From contig JAUHWL010000005.1 in the NCBI GenBank assembly GCA_030424545.1, positions 1 to 64,000 of the forward strand: 64,000 nucleotides of DNA, read 5' to 3'. The position numbers were made by a program, and so were the translations under genes. The notes beneath the pieces were generated by a model that saw only the letters and a list, made by a program, of their open reading frames with translations, did no database searches and had not been told where the DNA came from. This stretch comes from Bacteroidia bacterium. Its GTDB lineage: Bacteria > Bacteroidota > Bacteroidia > Flavobacteriales > Schleiferiaceae. Numbering within the stretch: the first letter of the stretch is position 1; each line of letters begins with the position of its first letter. This document shows, piece after piece, positions 1-7,650 of the stretch.

Positions 1-58
1 TTATGTAGTAGAAATAGAGTTTAACGGACAATATGTACGCGAAAAGCTTCTAAAATAA
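1..58 (+). CDS. 3' end of a gene, T9SS type A-like C-terminus (5' truncated)
   Basis: Reading frame 2 is open from the window edge to a TAA at 56-58 and encodes YVVEIEFNGQYVREKLLK. This has the shape of the last strand of a Por secretion system (T9SS type A) sorting domain: a Y-x-V/I-x-I strand, a short turn, then a basic V-x-x-K-L-hydrophobic-K ending, as in the complete cargo proteins later in this window. Only 18 residues are visible, so the rest of the protein is unknown. A hairpin terminator follows directly, supporting a true gene end. Confidence 0.55.
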   Translation, partial: YVVEIEFNGQYVREKLLK

Positions 59-82
59 TCTCACCGACATACGGTAAAACAA

Positions 83-116
83 AAAGCCCCGCACGTTATG
101 TGTGGGGCTTTTTTTA
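83..116. terminator. Bidirectional rho-independent terminator
   Basis: AGCCCCGCAC and GTGTGGGGCT form a 10-bp stem (one G-U pair), flanked by an A-run on the left and a T-run on the right. It ends the upstream + strand gene and can also terminate der, which converges from the right. Confidence 0.85.
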
Positions 117-142
117 GACTACTTCTTTTCTTTAAAAAGTCT

Positions 143-1447
143 TTATTTTTTCCTGAAATAAATATCTATTGGCACCCCAGACAAGTCAAAGTTTTGACGC
201 AACTTATTTTCTAAATAACGCTTGTAAGGCTCTTTAATGTATTGTGGTAAGTTGGCGAAAAATGCAAATTGTGGTGTACGAGTTGGTAATTGCGTACAAA
301 ACTTTATGGTTACATTTTTACCTTTTAGCATAGGCGGCTGATGTTCTTTGATCACTTCCAACATCACCTCATTTAGCTTACTAGTCGGAATTCGTTGAGC
401 TCTCCGCTTTTCAACAGCTAGCGCCTCCTCAAACGCTTTTAATATTCTTTGCTTTGTAATGGCCGAAGTAAAAATTATCGGAATATCAACAAAAGGCATT
501 AAGCGCTCTTTAATAGCTTGCGTAAACTCCTTGGTAGAATTTGTATTCTTTTCTACTAAATCCCATTTATTAACAAGAATAACTACACCTTTTTTATTCT
601 TCTGAATTAGATGAAAAATATTTAAATCCTGAGATTCAATACCTCTTGTAGCATCTAAAATTAAAAGGCACACATCACTGTGCTCAATAGTGCGAACACT
701 CCGCATAACAGAGTAAAACTCAATATCTTCCTGAACTTTGGTTTTCTTTCTTAACCCAGCTGTATCTAAGATTACAAAATCCATATCAAATTTTGTAAAC
801 CTTGTGTTTACCGTATCTCTTGTGGTACCTGCTACATCCGTTACAATGTTTCGTTCTTCTCCATAAAGCGCATTTACAATACTAGATTTTCCAACATTTG
901 GCCGTCCAACAACGGCAAGACGTGTCATGTCGTCTTCGCTTTCTAGTTTTTCATCAGACAAATGATTGGCTAGTTCATCTAATAAGTCGCCTGTTCCACT
1001 ACCATTGCTTGCACTAATGGTGAAGTATTGATCTAAACCTAATCCATAGAATTCTGTAGCATCATGCTCTAACAATGCGCTATCAACCTTATTTACAACA
1101 AGTATAACTGGCTTTTGTGTTCTTCTTAAAATATCTGCTATTTCTTTATCAAATTGGGTAATTCCGCTCTGCAGATCTACAACAAATAAGATTACACTTG
1201 CCTCATCTAGTGCCAACTTTACTTGCTTTCTTATTTCAGCTTCAAAAACATCATCACTCCCCTTTACATAACCACCCGTGTCTATCACAGAATAGTCTTT
1301 TCCATTCCAATCTCCTTGACCGTAATGTCTATCTCTTGTTACTCCTGCAACTGAATCGGTAATTGCCTCTCTACGCTTTATAAGCCTGTTAAAAAGTGTG
1401 CTTTTCCCTACGTTGGGCCTCCCTACTATTGCTACAATGTTGCTCAT
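143..1447 (-). CDS. der: Ribosome biogenesis GTPase Der (EngA)
   Basis: Two tandem GTPase domains followed by a KH-like C-terminal domain define Der, an essential factor for late 50S subunit assembly. The first domain shows G1 GRPNVGKST (residues 9-17), G3 DTGG (56-59) and G4 NKVD (119-122). The second shows G1 GRPNVGKSS (181-189), then DTAG and NKWD. The 434-aa length is normal. The ATG at 1447 lies 23 bp after the era stop codon, so era and der probably form one transcript ending at the hairpin near 83-116. Nothing looks degenerate. Confidence 0.97.
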   Translation of the reverse strand: MSNIVAIVGRPNVGKSTLFNRLIKRREAITDSVAGVTRDRHYGQGDWNGKDYSVIDTGGYVKGSDDVFEAEIRKQVKLALDEASVILFVVDLQSGITQFDKEIADILRRTQKPVILVVNKVDSALLEHDATEFYGLGLDQYFTISASNGSGTGDLLDELANHLSDEKLESEDDMTRLAVVGRPNVGKSSIVNALYGEERNIVTDVAGTTRDTVNTRFTKFDMDFVILDTAGLRKKTKVQEDIEFYSVMRSVRTIEHSDVCLLILDATRGIESQDLNIFHLIQKNKKGVVILVNKWDLVEKNTNSTKEFTQAIKERLMPFVDIPIIFTSAITKQRILKAFEEALAVEKRRAQRIPTSKLNEVMLEVIKEHQPPMLKGKNVTIKFCTQLPTRTPQFAFFANLPQYIKEPYKRYLENKLRQNFDLSGVPIDIYFRKK

Positions 1448-1470
1448 CTTTACAAATTGATTCTATAATT

Positions 1471-2346
1471 TTAATACCCAAACTTCTTTAGCTTCCCGCT
1501 GTCTGTGCGCCAATCTTTGTTCACTTTCACAAACAGTTCTAAATAAATTTGTTTTCCAAAAAAGGCTTCTCCTTCTTTTCTAGACTCTATACCTACACGC
1601 TTTAATTTGCTGCCTTTGTGGCCAATTAAAATGCCTTTCTGACTTTCTCTTGCTACATGTATATTGGCATGAATTCTAATTAGTTCCGCTTCTTCCTTAA
1701 ACATTTCAATTTCTACTTCTACAGAGTAAGGCACTTCTTTAGAATAGTTGCGCAATATTTTTTCTCTAATTATTTCTGATATAATAAACCGTTCTGATCT
1801 ATCGGTAATAGAATCTTTTTCAAAATATGGAGGACTTACTGGCGCAAGGGCTAAGAGGCGTTCTAGCAAGTAATCGGTATTAAACTTTTTTAATGCCGAT
1901 ATTGGCATTACTTCCGCATTTGGCAATTGACTTTTCCAATATTCGTTTGCTTCTTCTAACTTTTCTTGATCTATGGTATCTACTTTGTTAATCAACAATA
2001 AAACAGGAATTTCAGTTTCTTGTAGATGTTTAAAAAAGCCTTCATTTTTTAGCGCTTTTTCTCCCGGCTCTACGATGTATAAAAACACATCTGCGTCTTC
2101 AAAGGCACTTTTTACAAACGTCATCATGCTTTCTTGCAAGGCATATGCGGGTTTAATTACACCAGGAGTATCAGAAAAAACCAACTGATAATTTTCATGA
2201 TTTAATAAGCCAAAAATGCGATGACGAGTTGTCTGCGCTTTTGGCGATATTGCACTTAATCGCTCACCAATTAAGGCATTGAGCAACGTGCTCTTTCCTA
2301 CGTTTGGATTACCTATTATATTAATAAATCCTGCTTTATGTTCCAT
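1471..2346 (-). CDS. era: GTPase Era
   Basis: Era binds the 3' end of 16S rRNA and assists 30S maturation. The 291-aa product has G1 GNPNVGKS at residues 12-19, a DTPG switch, NKVD, and a C-terminal KH domain with the GxxG loop in LIGHKGSK. I chose the ATG at 2346 (MEHKAGFINI) over an upstream in-frame TTG at 2373 because family members begin just before the beta strand leading to G1. A CATCTTTGCCGC sequence (a -7-like element, one mismatch to TAnnTTTG) lies just upstream on the minus strand. Confidence 0.96.
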   Translation of the reverse strand: MEHKAGFINIIGNPNVGKSTLLNALIGERLSAISPKAQTTRHRIFGLLNHENYQLVFSDTPGVIKPAYALQESMMTFVKSAFEDADVFLYIVEPGEKALKNEGFFKHLQETEIPVLLLINKVDTIDQEKLEEANEYWKSQLPNAEVMPISALKKFNTDYLLERLLALAPVSPPYFEKDSITDRSERFIISEIIREKILRNYSKEVPYSVEVEIEMFKEEAELIRIHANIHVARESQKGILIGHKGSKLKRVGIESRKEGEAFFGKQIYLELFVKVNKDWRTDSGKLKKFGY

Positions 2347-2379
2347 GCGGCAAAGATGAGAAAGAAATTTCATAAAGTC

Positions 2380-2410
2380 TTTGTTACTTTAGCAATTCAG
2401 ATTATATTTG
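2380..2410 (+). promoter_or_regulatory. Bacteroidota-type promoter for tRNA-fMet
   Basis: A TTTG -33 element (2380-2383) is separated by exactly 19 bp from TATATTTG (2403-2410), a perfect match to the Bacteroidota -7 consensus TAnnTTTG. Transcription would start near 2415, about 75 nt before the initiator tRNA. It lies upstream of and divergent from era. Confidence 0.8.
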
Positions 2411-2491
2411 CACCCGCTTTAACGCAAGCTTTTTGTTCTTTAAAAAAGTACCGCGAGAGCCTAAAAAAGAGTTCTTTAAACAAACATATAG

Positions 2492-2564
<73 letters not shown>

Positions 2565-2569
2565 CTACG

Positions 2570-2603
2570 AAAAGCCTCTCAATTTCTTGAGAGGCTTTTT
2601 TTA
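2570..2603 (+). terminator. Terminator after tRNA-fMet
   Basis: AAAGCCTCTC and GAGAGGCTTT form a 10-bp stem with an 8-nt loop, followed by a T-run, starting 6 nt after the tRNA. Confidence 0.85.
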
Positions 2604-2621
2604 TATATACGATTTTGTCAA

Positions 2622-2656
2622 ACAAAAAAAAGCCTTGCACAGTGCGCAAGGCTTTC
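2622..2656 (-). terminator. Terminator after the response regulator gene
   Basis: AAAGCCTTGC and GCAAGGCTTT form the stem. The A-run on its left reads as a T-run on the minus strand, so it terminates the gene that stops at 2683. The hairpin is well separated from the tRNA terminator. Confidence 0.75.
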
Positions 2657-2682
2657 TCATTTTTTATTAAACCTCAGTCTAT

Positions 2683-3291
2683 TTATTGCTTGTTCATTTC
2701 TTCATAACGAAGTAAATCAACCACACTTTTTGCTTTTAATTTCCTCATTAATCTCAATTTGTACGTGCTCACTGTTTTGTCGCTAATTTCTAATAGCTCC
2801 GAAATTTCTTTATTGTTCTTTCCGCTAACCAAAAGCTTTAACACTTCGGTTTCTCGTTTACTCATTTTAACTTCTGGTATAAACCCGTGTCTATTTACTT
2901 TATATAAACTTTCGGTAAACACTTCTTTTCCGGCTGCAACCTTCTTTATAGCCAATACAATATCTTTAGGGTCGGTATCTTTACTCAAATATCCTTTTGC
3001 TCCCATTCTTCGGGCATTTACACCATATATCTTTTCGGCATGCATGCTTAATATTAGAGTTTTTAAGCGAGGATACTTCATTTCTAATTCGCGCAATAAA
3101 GCCAATCCATTTATTTTTGGCATATCAATATCAAGTAACAATACATCTGCGTGAATTTTTTTTAAGAGCTCTAACAATTCTTCGCCATTTGACGCTTGAC
3201 CAGTTAATTCAACTTCAGCATCATCATTCACAAATAACTGCAATCCCTTTCGTATCACGGCATGGTCATCAGCAATTACAACATCTATCAT
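2683..3291 (-). CDS. NarL/FixJ-family response regulator
   Basis: A 202-aa two-component response regulator. An N-terminal receiver domain (about residues 1-120) has the acidic pair D8-D9 and the likely phospho-acceptor D54 in LLLDIDMP, with a conserved Lys in YLSKDTD. The C-terminal LuxR-type helix-turn-helix (about 140-200) contains LSKRE-like and NKEISELLEISDKTVSTYK-type helices, so it is a DNA-binding transcription factor. The ATG at 3291 (MIDVVIADDH) is preferred over in-frame starts up to 3390, which would add a 33-residue leader absent from the family. It is divergent from the histidine kinase at 3463, its probable partner. TACATTTG at 3312-3319 (minus strand) is a good -7 element. Confidence 0.93.
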   Translation of the reverse strand: MIDVVIADDHAVIRKGLQLFVNDDAEVELTGQASNGEELLELLKKIHADVLLLDIDMPKINGLALLRELEMKYPRLKTLILSMHAEKIYGVNARRMGAKGYLSKDTDPKDIVLAIKKVAAGKEVFTESLYKVNRHGFIPEVKMSKRETEVLKLLVSGKNNKEISELLEISDKTVSTYKLRLMRKLKAKSVVDLLRYEEMNKQ

Positions 3292-3311
3292 TTTATTTTC
3301 TTTTAAAAAGG

Positions 3312-3319
3312 CAAATGTA
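3312..3319 (-). promoter_or_regulatory. -7 element for the response regulator gene
   Basis: Minus-strand TACATTTG matches TAnnTTTG perfectly and is followed by CC. It lies 20 bp upstream of the ATG at 3291. I do not see a clear TTTG at the usual -33 spacing. Confidence 0.45.
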
Positions 3320-3375
3320 AATAACCTAAAATCAATATTTTTCTGTGAATCTAAATTTTTGTGCATTATTAAACT

Positions 3376-3392
3376 TAATGTTAACAACATTA
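3376..3392. promoter_or_regulatory. Inverted repeat in the divergent regulator/kinase intergenic region
   Basis: TAATGTT and AACATTA form perfect 7-bp arms around an AAC centre. It sits between the divergent response regulator and kinase genes and is a candidate operator, perhaps for autoregulation. The role is inference. Confidence 0.35.
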
Positions 3393-3462
3393 TTTAACTT
3401 TACGCATCTTGTGAAAAACCGAAGCCTTCCCCATTTATTCATAAGGACTAATAATTATTAAA

Positions 3463-4170
3463 TTGATTGCAACTAAAAGGCAAAAAATAGAAAAGGCGAA
3501 TTATTTAAAACTAATTAGCATTATTGCCCATAACGTAAAGGGGCCTGTAAAATACATGCAATTTATTACAGACTTTACGCTGAAGAATTGGACACAGATG
3601 CAACCTGATGATCTGATGGATTGTGCGCGGGTAATTAACGAATCTGCGCGAAACATTTCAGAGCATTTGGGCAAGATTTTAAGTTGGGCACGCATTCAAG
3701 ACAGAACTCTTTTTGCCGATAAAAGACCTTTCAATTTAAACCTAGTTGTAAAGGAAGAGCTTTTGGTACAGAAACCTTTTGCCAGACTTAAAGGGATAAA
3801 CATCTCCGTAGATATTTTGGAAAACACAGCTTTAGTAAATGATGAAAACTTGTTTAGACTAGCATTTCATAATGTAGTTACCAATGCCATAAAGTTTACA
3901 GATAAAGCGGGTCAGATAAAAATATATACTAATCAAACAAAAGATTATTTAGAGATATATGTAGAAGACAATGGCATTGGCATGAATCAAGATGAATTAT
4001 CCTTGTTACAAAACAAGCGTTCTTTCTCTAAGCTTGGCACCGTAAACGAGCAAGGCTCTGGCTTTGGTATTCAGGTTACCAAAGAATTAATGCAGATGAT
4101 AGACGGAGAAGTTTATATTGACAGTAATTCTGGAAAAGGAACCACTGTTACCTTTCGCATTCCTGCTTAA
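3463..4170 (+). CDS. Sensor-less histidine kinase
   Basis: About 235 aa consisting only of a histidine kinase core. The H-box reads SIIAHNVKGPVKYM with the likely phospho-accepting His near residue 23. The HATPase domain carries the N box NVVTNAIKFT, G1 EDNGIGM and G2 GSGFGIQV. There is no signal peptide, membrane segment, PAS or GAF domain, so it is a soluble kinase that must get its input from another protein. The start is uncertain: no ATG precedes the H-box, TTG at 3463 is the best option, and an AAGGA at 3443-3447 would better fit an ATT at 3454. It is divergent from the response regulator and its stop overlaps convergent nadE by 4 bp. Confidence 0.88.
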   Translation: MIATKRQKIEKANYLKLISIIAHNVKGPVKYMQFITDFTLKNWTQMQPDDLMDCARVINESARNISEHLGKILSWARIQDRTLFADKRPFNLNLVVKEELLVQKPFARLKGINISVDILENTALVNDENLFRLAFHNVVTNAIKFTDKAGQIKIYTNQTKDYLEIYVEDNGIGMNQDELSLLQNKRSFSKLGTVNEQGSGFGIQVTKELMQMIDGEVYIDSNSGKGTTVTFRIPA

Positions 4171-4961
4171 ACTTTCAGTTCCTGCGGGATTTTGCAAACA
4201 GGAATTGCAATCATTTTATGCTTATTCGCTTTATTCATTCTTAAATATATTTCCAATACTTCATTTTGTCTGGCACTATAGTTTTCTGATGGTTGTACTC
4301 CATTTTCAACTTCAGCCATAGCCCATTCTAGTTCGGGGTACGATGCGCCTATTTGATCTTCGTCACTTCTATCATCACCCCAAAGGCCATCTGTAGGTTT
4401 GGCTATTAAAATAGATTCTGGTACGCGCAATTCTTTGCCAATTTCAAACACTTCGGTTTTAAGCAAATCTGCTATCGGACTAACATCTACCCCACCATCT
4501 CCATATTTTGTATAAAAGCCAACTCCAAAATCTTCAATTTTATTACCTGTACCTGCTACTAATCTACTATGCAATTGACCGTAATAATAAAGGGTGGTCA
4601 TGCGTAATCTTGCTCTCGTATTCACTAGAGCTCTTTCATGCTCAAACCCATGTGTTTGCTGGGGAAGCATCGAAATAAATTGATCGAAAAGCGGTGTTAA
4701 GTTTACACTAACGGCTTGTACATTCGTATATCTAGATTGTAATCTTTCTATGTGTTCCCAAGCTCTACTTACTTGGCTTGTTGGTTGATGAATAGGCATT
4801 TCTAAACACAAAACTTTTAATCCTGTTCTAGCACATAGAGCAGACGTTACTGCAGAATCTATACCGCCAGAAACGCCAACAACAAAACCTTCTACCTTGG
4901 CTTTGTTGGCATAATCTTTTAACCAGGATACTATATAATTAATTACTTCTTGCGTTTTCAT
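4167..4961 (-). CDS. nadE: NAD(+) synthetase (NadE)
   Basis: Converts deamido-NAD to NAD with ATP, the last step of NAD synthesis. The 264-aa protein has the N-type ATP pyrophosphatase P-loop SGGIDS at residues 31-36 and conserved blocks such as GTGNKIEDFGVGFYTKYGDG and KPTDGLWGDDRSDEDQIG. No nitrilase glutaminase domain is present, so it resembles the short ammonia-dependent form. I chose the ATG at 4961 (MKTQEV) over a TTG-initiated extension at 4982. It is divergent from gldB with only 42 bp between them. A nadE-gldB-gldC arrangement is, from memory, also seen in other flavobacteria. Confidence 0.95.
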   Translation of the reverse strand: MKTQEVINYIVSWLKDYANKAKVEGFVVGVSGGIDSAVTSALCARTGLKVLCLEMPIHQPTSQVSRAWEHIERLQSRYTNVQAVSVNLTPLFDQFISMLPQQTHGFEHERALVNTRARLRMTTLYYYGQLHSRLVAGTGNKIEDFGVGFYTKYGDGGVDVSPIADLLKTEVFEIGKELRVPESILIAKPTDGLWGDDRSDEDQIGASYPELEWAMAEVENGVQPSENYSARQNEVLEIYLRMNKANKHKMIAIPVCKIPQELKV

Positions 4962-4966
4962 AATCT

Positions 4967-4987
4967 TAAATTTGCCGCTCAAAAATA
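4967..4987. promoter_or_regulatory. Divergent -7 elements for gldB and nadE
   Basis: On the + strand TAAATTTG (4967-4974) is a perfect -7 element for gldB, followed by CCGC. On the minus strand TATTTTTG (4987-4980) is a perfect -7 element for nadE. The two lie 5 bp apart, so the polymerase footprints would overlap. No clear TTTG at -33 is visible for either. Confidence 0.45.
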
Positions 4988-5003
4988 ATTGGTATTTGCG
5001 AAT

Positions 5004-6002
5004 ATGTTAAAAAAGATATTTTGGGCTATAGGTATTGCAGCAATCGTTTTTATGATTCTGTACTTTGCCTTGCAAACTAGTTACAAGAACAAATTGCATG
5101 TAGATGTTTCTGGCGTTGAAAAAACGGTTTCCATTAAACATTTTGATGATGCTTTTTTTACTTCAGATACTCTAATTTTTAGTTCGGAACTTAAACAGCT
5201 AAAGGCTGATTATCCCCCATTTTTTTCCTCAAACAATTCAATTGATTTTTGGCAACAACAGCGGCTAAACAAAAGCCAAACCTTGCTGTACACCGATTGG
5301 AAAAAAACAATGCCCAACTACACGCAATTCGACAGTGAATTAACCAGCGCTTTTAAGCACCTTTACTACTATTACCCCAACGTGCCAGAGTTTGTGGCCT
5401 ACACTTACATTTCTAACCTAGACTTTGATTACCCCATAATCTTAGCTGAAAACTATGCGTTTCTAGCGGTTGATATGTACTTAGGAAAAACTCATCCGGC
5501 CTACGCAAAACAAAACGATTACGAAAACTTTGAACGGCAAAAAGACTTTATTATACGCGATGTAATGAGCCAGTTTGCACAAAAGTTTAATACAAAAGAT
5601 TTAAATGATAATACCCTGCTTAACGAAATGATATGGTGGGGGAAGAACGCCTACTTTGTACAAGCCATGCAACCCGAAAAGCACGATACTATAACGTCAA
5701 AAATGAGCCGTAAAGAACTTGAGTTTTGTCTGCAAAACGAAGTGAATATTTGGACCTACTTCATAGACAATAAGCTGATTTTTAATACCAATGAGTTGAT
5801 TAAAAGAAAATTTATTGCTCCTGCACCTTTCTCAAAATTCGGGATGCCGTTTGACCACGAAAGCCCCGGCATGATTGGCCGATGGATTGGCTGGCGCATT
5901 GTATCGAGCTACATGGAAAACAACCCCGATATTACCCTACAAGAACTCATGGCAAATGCCGATTCAAAAACAATTTTTAAACTTTCTAAATACAAACCTT
6001 AA
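5004..6002 (+). CDS. gldB: Gliding motility protein GldB
   Basis: A 332-aa protein with one N-terminal hydrophobic segment (about residues 6-24) and a soluble domain containing aromatic-rich motifs such as FKHLYYYYPNVPEF and MIWWGKNAYFV that match the GldB family required for gliding in Flavobacterium. The call rests on this and on the adjacent gldC, whose ATG begins at the nucleotide after the gldB stop. GldB is usually a lipoprotein, but here the N-terminus (MLKKIFWAIG...) has no cysteine, so it is probably anchored by the transmembrane helix. The start is ATG 5004; an upstream TTG at 4989 would add only five residues. Confidence 0.85.
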   Translation: MLKKIFWAIGIAAIVFMILYFALQTSYKNKLHVDVSGVEKTVSIKHFDDAFFTSDTLIFSSELKQLKADYPPFFSSNNSIDFWQQQRLNKSQTLLYTDWKKTMPNYTQFDSELTSAFKHLYYYYPNVPEFVAYTYISNLDFDYPIILAENYAFLAVDMYLGKTHPAYAKQNDYENFERQKDFIIRDVMSQFAQKFNTKDLNDNTLLNEMIWWGKNAYFVQAMQPEKHDTITSKMSRKELEFCLQNEVNIWTYFIDNKLIFNTNELIKRKFIAPAPFSKFGMPFDHESPGMIGRWIGWRIVSSYMENNPDITLQELMANADSKTIFKLSKYKP

Positions 6003-6350
6003 ATGGCAATAGCACATAAAAGCGAAATTAAAATTACCGTAGCAATGGACGAAAACCGCGTACCCGAAGAGTTGGTTTGGGACGCAACAGATGGCGGCAT
6101 CAACAATGAGCCTGCCCGCGCAATGCTACTTTCTTTATGGGACGAAAAAAGCGAAGACACCTTGGCCATAGACTTGTGGACCAAAGAAATGAAGCTTGAT
6201 GATATGAAACGATTTTTTCATCAAACAATAATTAGCATGGCCGATAGCTTTGAGCGTGCCACAGACGAAAACGCAATGGCCGCAGATATGCGGGATTTTG
6301 CCCATCATTTTGCCGATAAAATGCAACTGTTTACCAAGAACGGGGAATAG
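6003..6350 (+). CDS. gldC: Gliding motility protein GldC
   Basis: A 115-aa soluble protein without a signal peptide. It matches the small GldC family: the N-terminus reads HKSEIKITVAMDENRVPE, followed by WDATDGG and a C-terminal helical part. GldC stimulates gliding in Flavobacterium and is co-encoded with GldB. The gene starts immediately after the gldB TAA, implying coupled translation. Its 3' end overlaps convergent engB by 20 bp. The molecular function of the family is not established. Confidence 0.9.
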   Translation: MAIAHKSEIKITVAMDENRVPEELVWDATDGGINNEPARAMLLSLWDEKSEDTLAIDLWTKEMKLDDMKRFFHQTIISMADSFERATDENAMAADMRDFAHHFADKMQLFTKNGE

Positions 6351-6939
6351 TCTCATTTAACTTATAAATGTAGGCCAGCAACTCCGGCTGGCCAACTTTA
6401 CCAGTAGAAGAGGTGCTAAAAATTGGCGGCAATGCCTCCCACTCTAGCAACAATTTCTTTTTGTATTTGGTAAGGTTTTTATTCCACTCGTTGCTGGTTA
6501 GTTTATCTATTTTAGTAAACACTATACTAAACGGTATGGCATTTTCGCCCAACCAGCGCATAAATTCTAAATCTATTTTTTGCGGTGGATGGCGCGAATC
6601 AACCAGCAAAAAAACCGTGATTAAGCTTTTGCGAAACAGCAGAAAATCTGTAATTAATTTCTGAAAACCCTTACGCTCTCCCTTGCTTACCTTGGCATAA
6701 CCAAAACCTGGTAAATCAACAATATGCCAATTGTTGTCAATCACAAAATGGTTTATAAGTTGTGTTTTGCCTGGTGTACCCGAGGTTTTAGCTAACGACT
6801 TCCTATCAGTTAACATATTTATTAAAGATGATTTACCCACATTAGACCGCCCAATAAATGCGTATTCTGGGTGTACATCTTTTGGGCATTCTTCATTCTT
6901 AGAAGAACTCTTTACAAACTCTGCCGATTTTACTTTCAT
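6331..6939 (-). CDS. engB: Ribosome biogenesis GTP-binding protein EngB (YsxC/YihA)
   Basis: A 202-aa single-domain TrmE-Era-family GTPase with G1 GRSNVGKS, G3 DLPGFGYA, G4 TKID and the EngB-typical TPGKTQLINHF switch region. EngB is needed for 50S assembly. Its length is normal and the ATG at 6939 starts the family-typical MKVKSAEFVKSS. It converges on gldC with a 20-bp overlap and no visible terminator between them. Confidence 0.95.
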   Translation of the reverse strand: MKVKSAEFVKSSSKNEECPKDVHPEYAFIGRSNVGKSSLINMLTDRKSLAKTSGTPGKTQLINHFVIDNNWHIVDLPGFGYAKVSKGERKGFQKLITDFLLFRKSLITVFLLVDSRHPPQKIDLEFMRWLGENAIPFSIVFTKIDKLTSNEWNKNLTKYKKKLLLEWEALPPIFSTSSTGKVGQPELLAYIYKLNETIPRSW

Positions 6940-7088
6940 CTTTTCTTTCCCTCAAATTGTGATGGCAACAAAACTAACATCATTTATCAACACGATTTCA
7001 ACCAATACAAACAAATGCAAAACCCGCATTTAAAAAGAAATATGGCCTATACATACCAAAACCAAAAGAAAATAGTTTCTTATTAAGG

Positions 7089-7138
7089 TGGGAAAACTTA
7101 TCAACATTGTGTTGTATAGTGGTAAAAAGTGTAGCAAT
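7089..7138 (+). promoter_or_regulatory. Candidate MraZ operator: GTG boxes with a 10-bp period
   Basis: GTGTTGTATA (7109), GTGGTAAAAA (7119) and GTGTAGCAAT (7129) are directly adjacent 10-bp units, and GTGGGAAAAC at 7089 lies in the same phase two turns upstream. MraZ in other bacteria binds TGGGN direct repeats spaced 10 bp centre to centre in its own promoter. The boxes here are degenerate but the phasing and location fit autoregulation. They cover the place where a -33 element would be expected for the -7 element at 7144. Confidence 0.55.
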
Positions 7139-7143
7139 GTTTC

Positions 7144-7151
7144 TATATTTG
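7144..7151 (+). promoter_or_regulatory. -7 element of the mraZ (dcw) promoter
   Basis: TATATTTG matches TAnnTTTG perfectly and lies 28 bp upstream of the mraZ TTG start. No TTTG is visible at the normal -33 spacing, because the GTG boxes occupy that position. Confidence 0.6.
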
Positions 7152-7179
7152 AGCCTCACGTAATTAAAAAGCTATTTCA

Positions 7180-7650
7180 TTGAATCTCATTGGTGTACAT
7201 GAATGCAAGATGGATAATAAGGGGCGCATAATGCTGCCAGCTCCCCTTAAGAAGCAGCTTTTGCCCATAATTGAGCAGGGTTTTGTGGTAAAACGCAGTG
7301 TATTTCAGAACTGTTTAGAGCTTTACCCACAAAAAGAATGGACACAAGTAATGACACAAGTGAATAGTTTAAATCGCTTTGTAAAAAAGAATAATGATTT
7401 CATCCGCATTTTTAACGCGGGTGTAAAAATGATAGACCTAGATAGTGCCGGAAGAATAAATGTGAGCAATGATTTAATTGCCTTTGCAAATCTTTCTAGC
7501 AATATTGTAATGTGTAGCGCAGGCAACATCATTGAGATTTGGGATAAAAATGCCTATGAGAAAACGCTAAACAATCCAGACATTGATTTTAGCGTATTGG
7601 CCGAAGAAGTGATGGGGAACTCCAACGCAGCCGGCAATGAGTTATCATGA
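7180..7650 (+). CDS. mraZ: Transcriptional regulator / division protein MraZ
   Basis: A 156-aa MraZ with two SpoVT-AbrB-like repeats: ECKMDNKGRIMLP near the N-terminus and KMIDLDSAGRINVSNDL in the second half, each with the D-x-x-G-R core. MraZ forms a ring that binds repeats upstream of its own operon to control division genes. No ATG precedes the conserved N-terminus after an in-frame stop at 7165, so TTG at 7180 is the start. It is first in the dcw cluster and overlaps rsmH by 14 bp. Confidence 0.95.
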   Translation: MNLIGVHECKMDNKGRIMLPAPLKKQLLPIIEQGFVVKRSVFQNCLELYPQKEWTQVMTQVNSLNRFVKKNNDFIRIFNAGVKMIDLDSAGRINVSNDLIAFANLSSNIVMCSAGNIIEIWDKNAYEKTLNNPDIDFSVLAEEVMGNSNAAGNELS

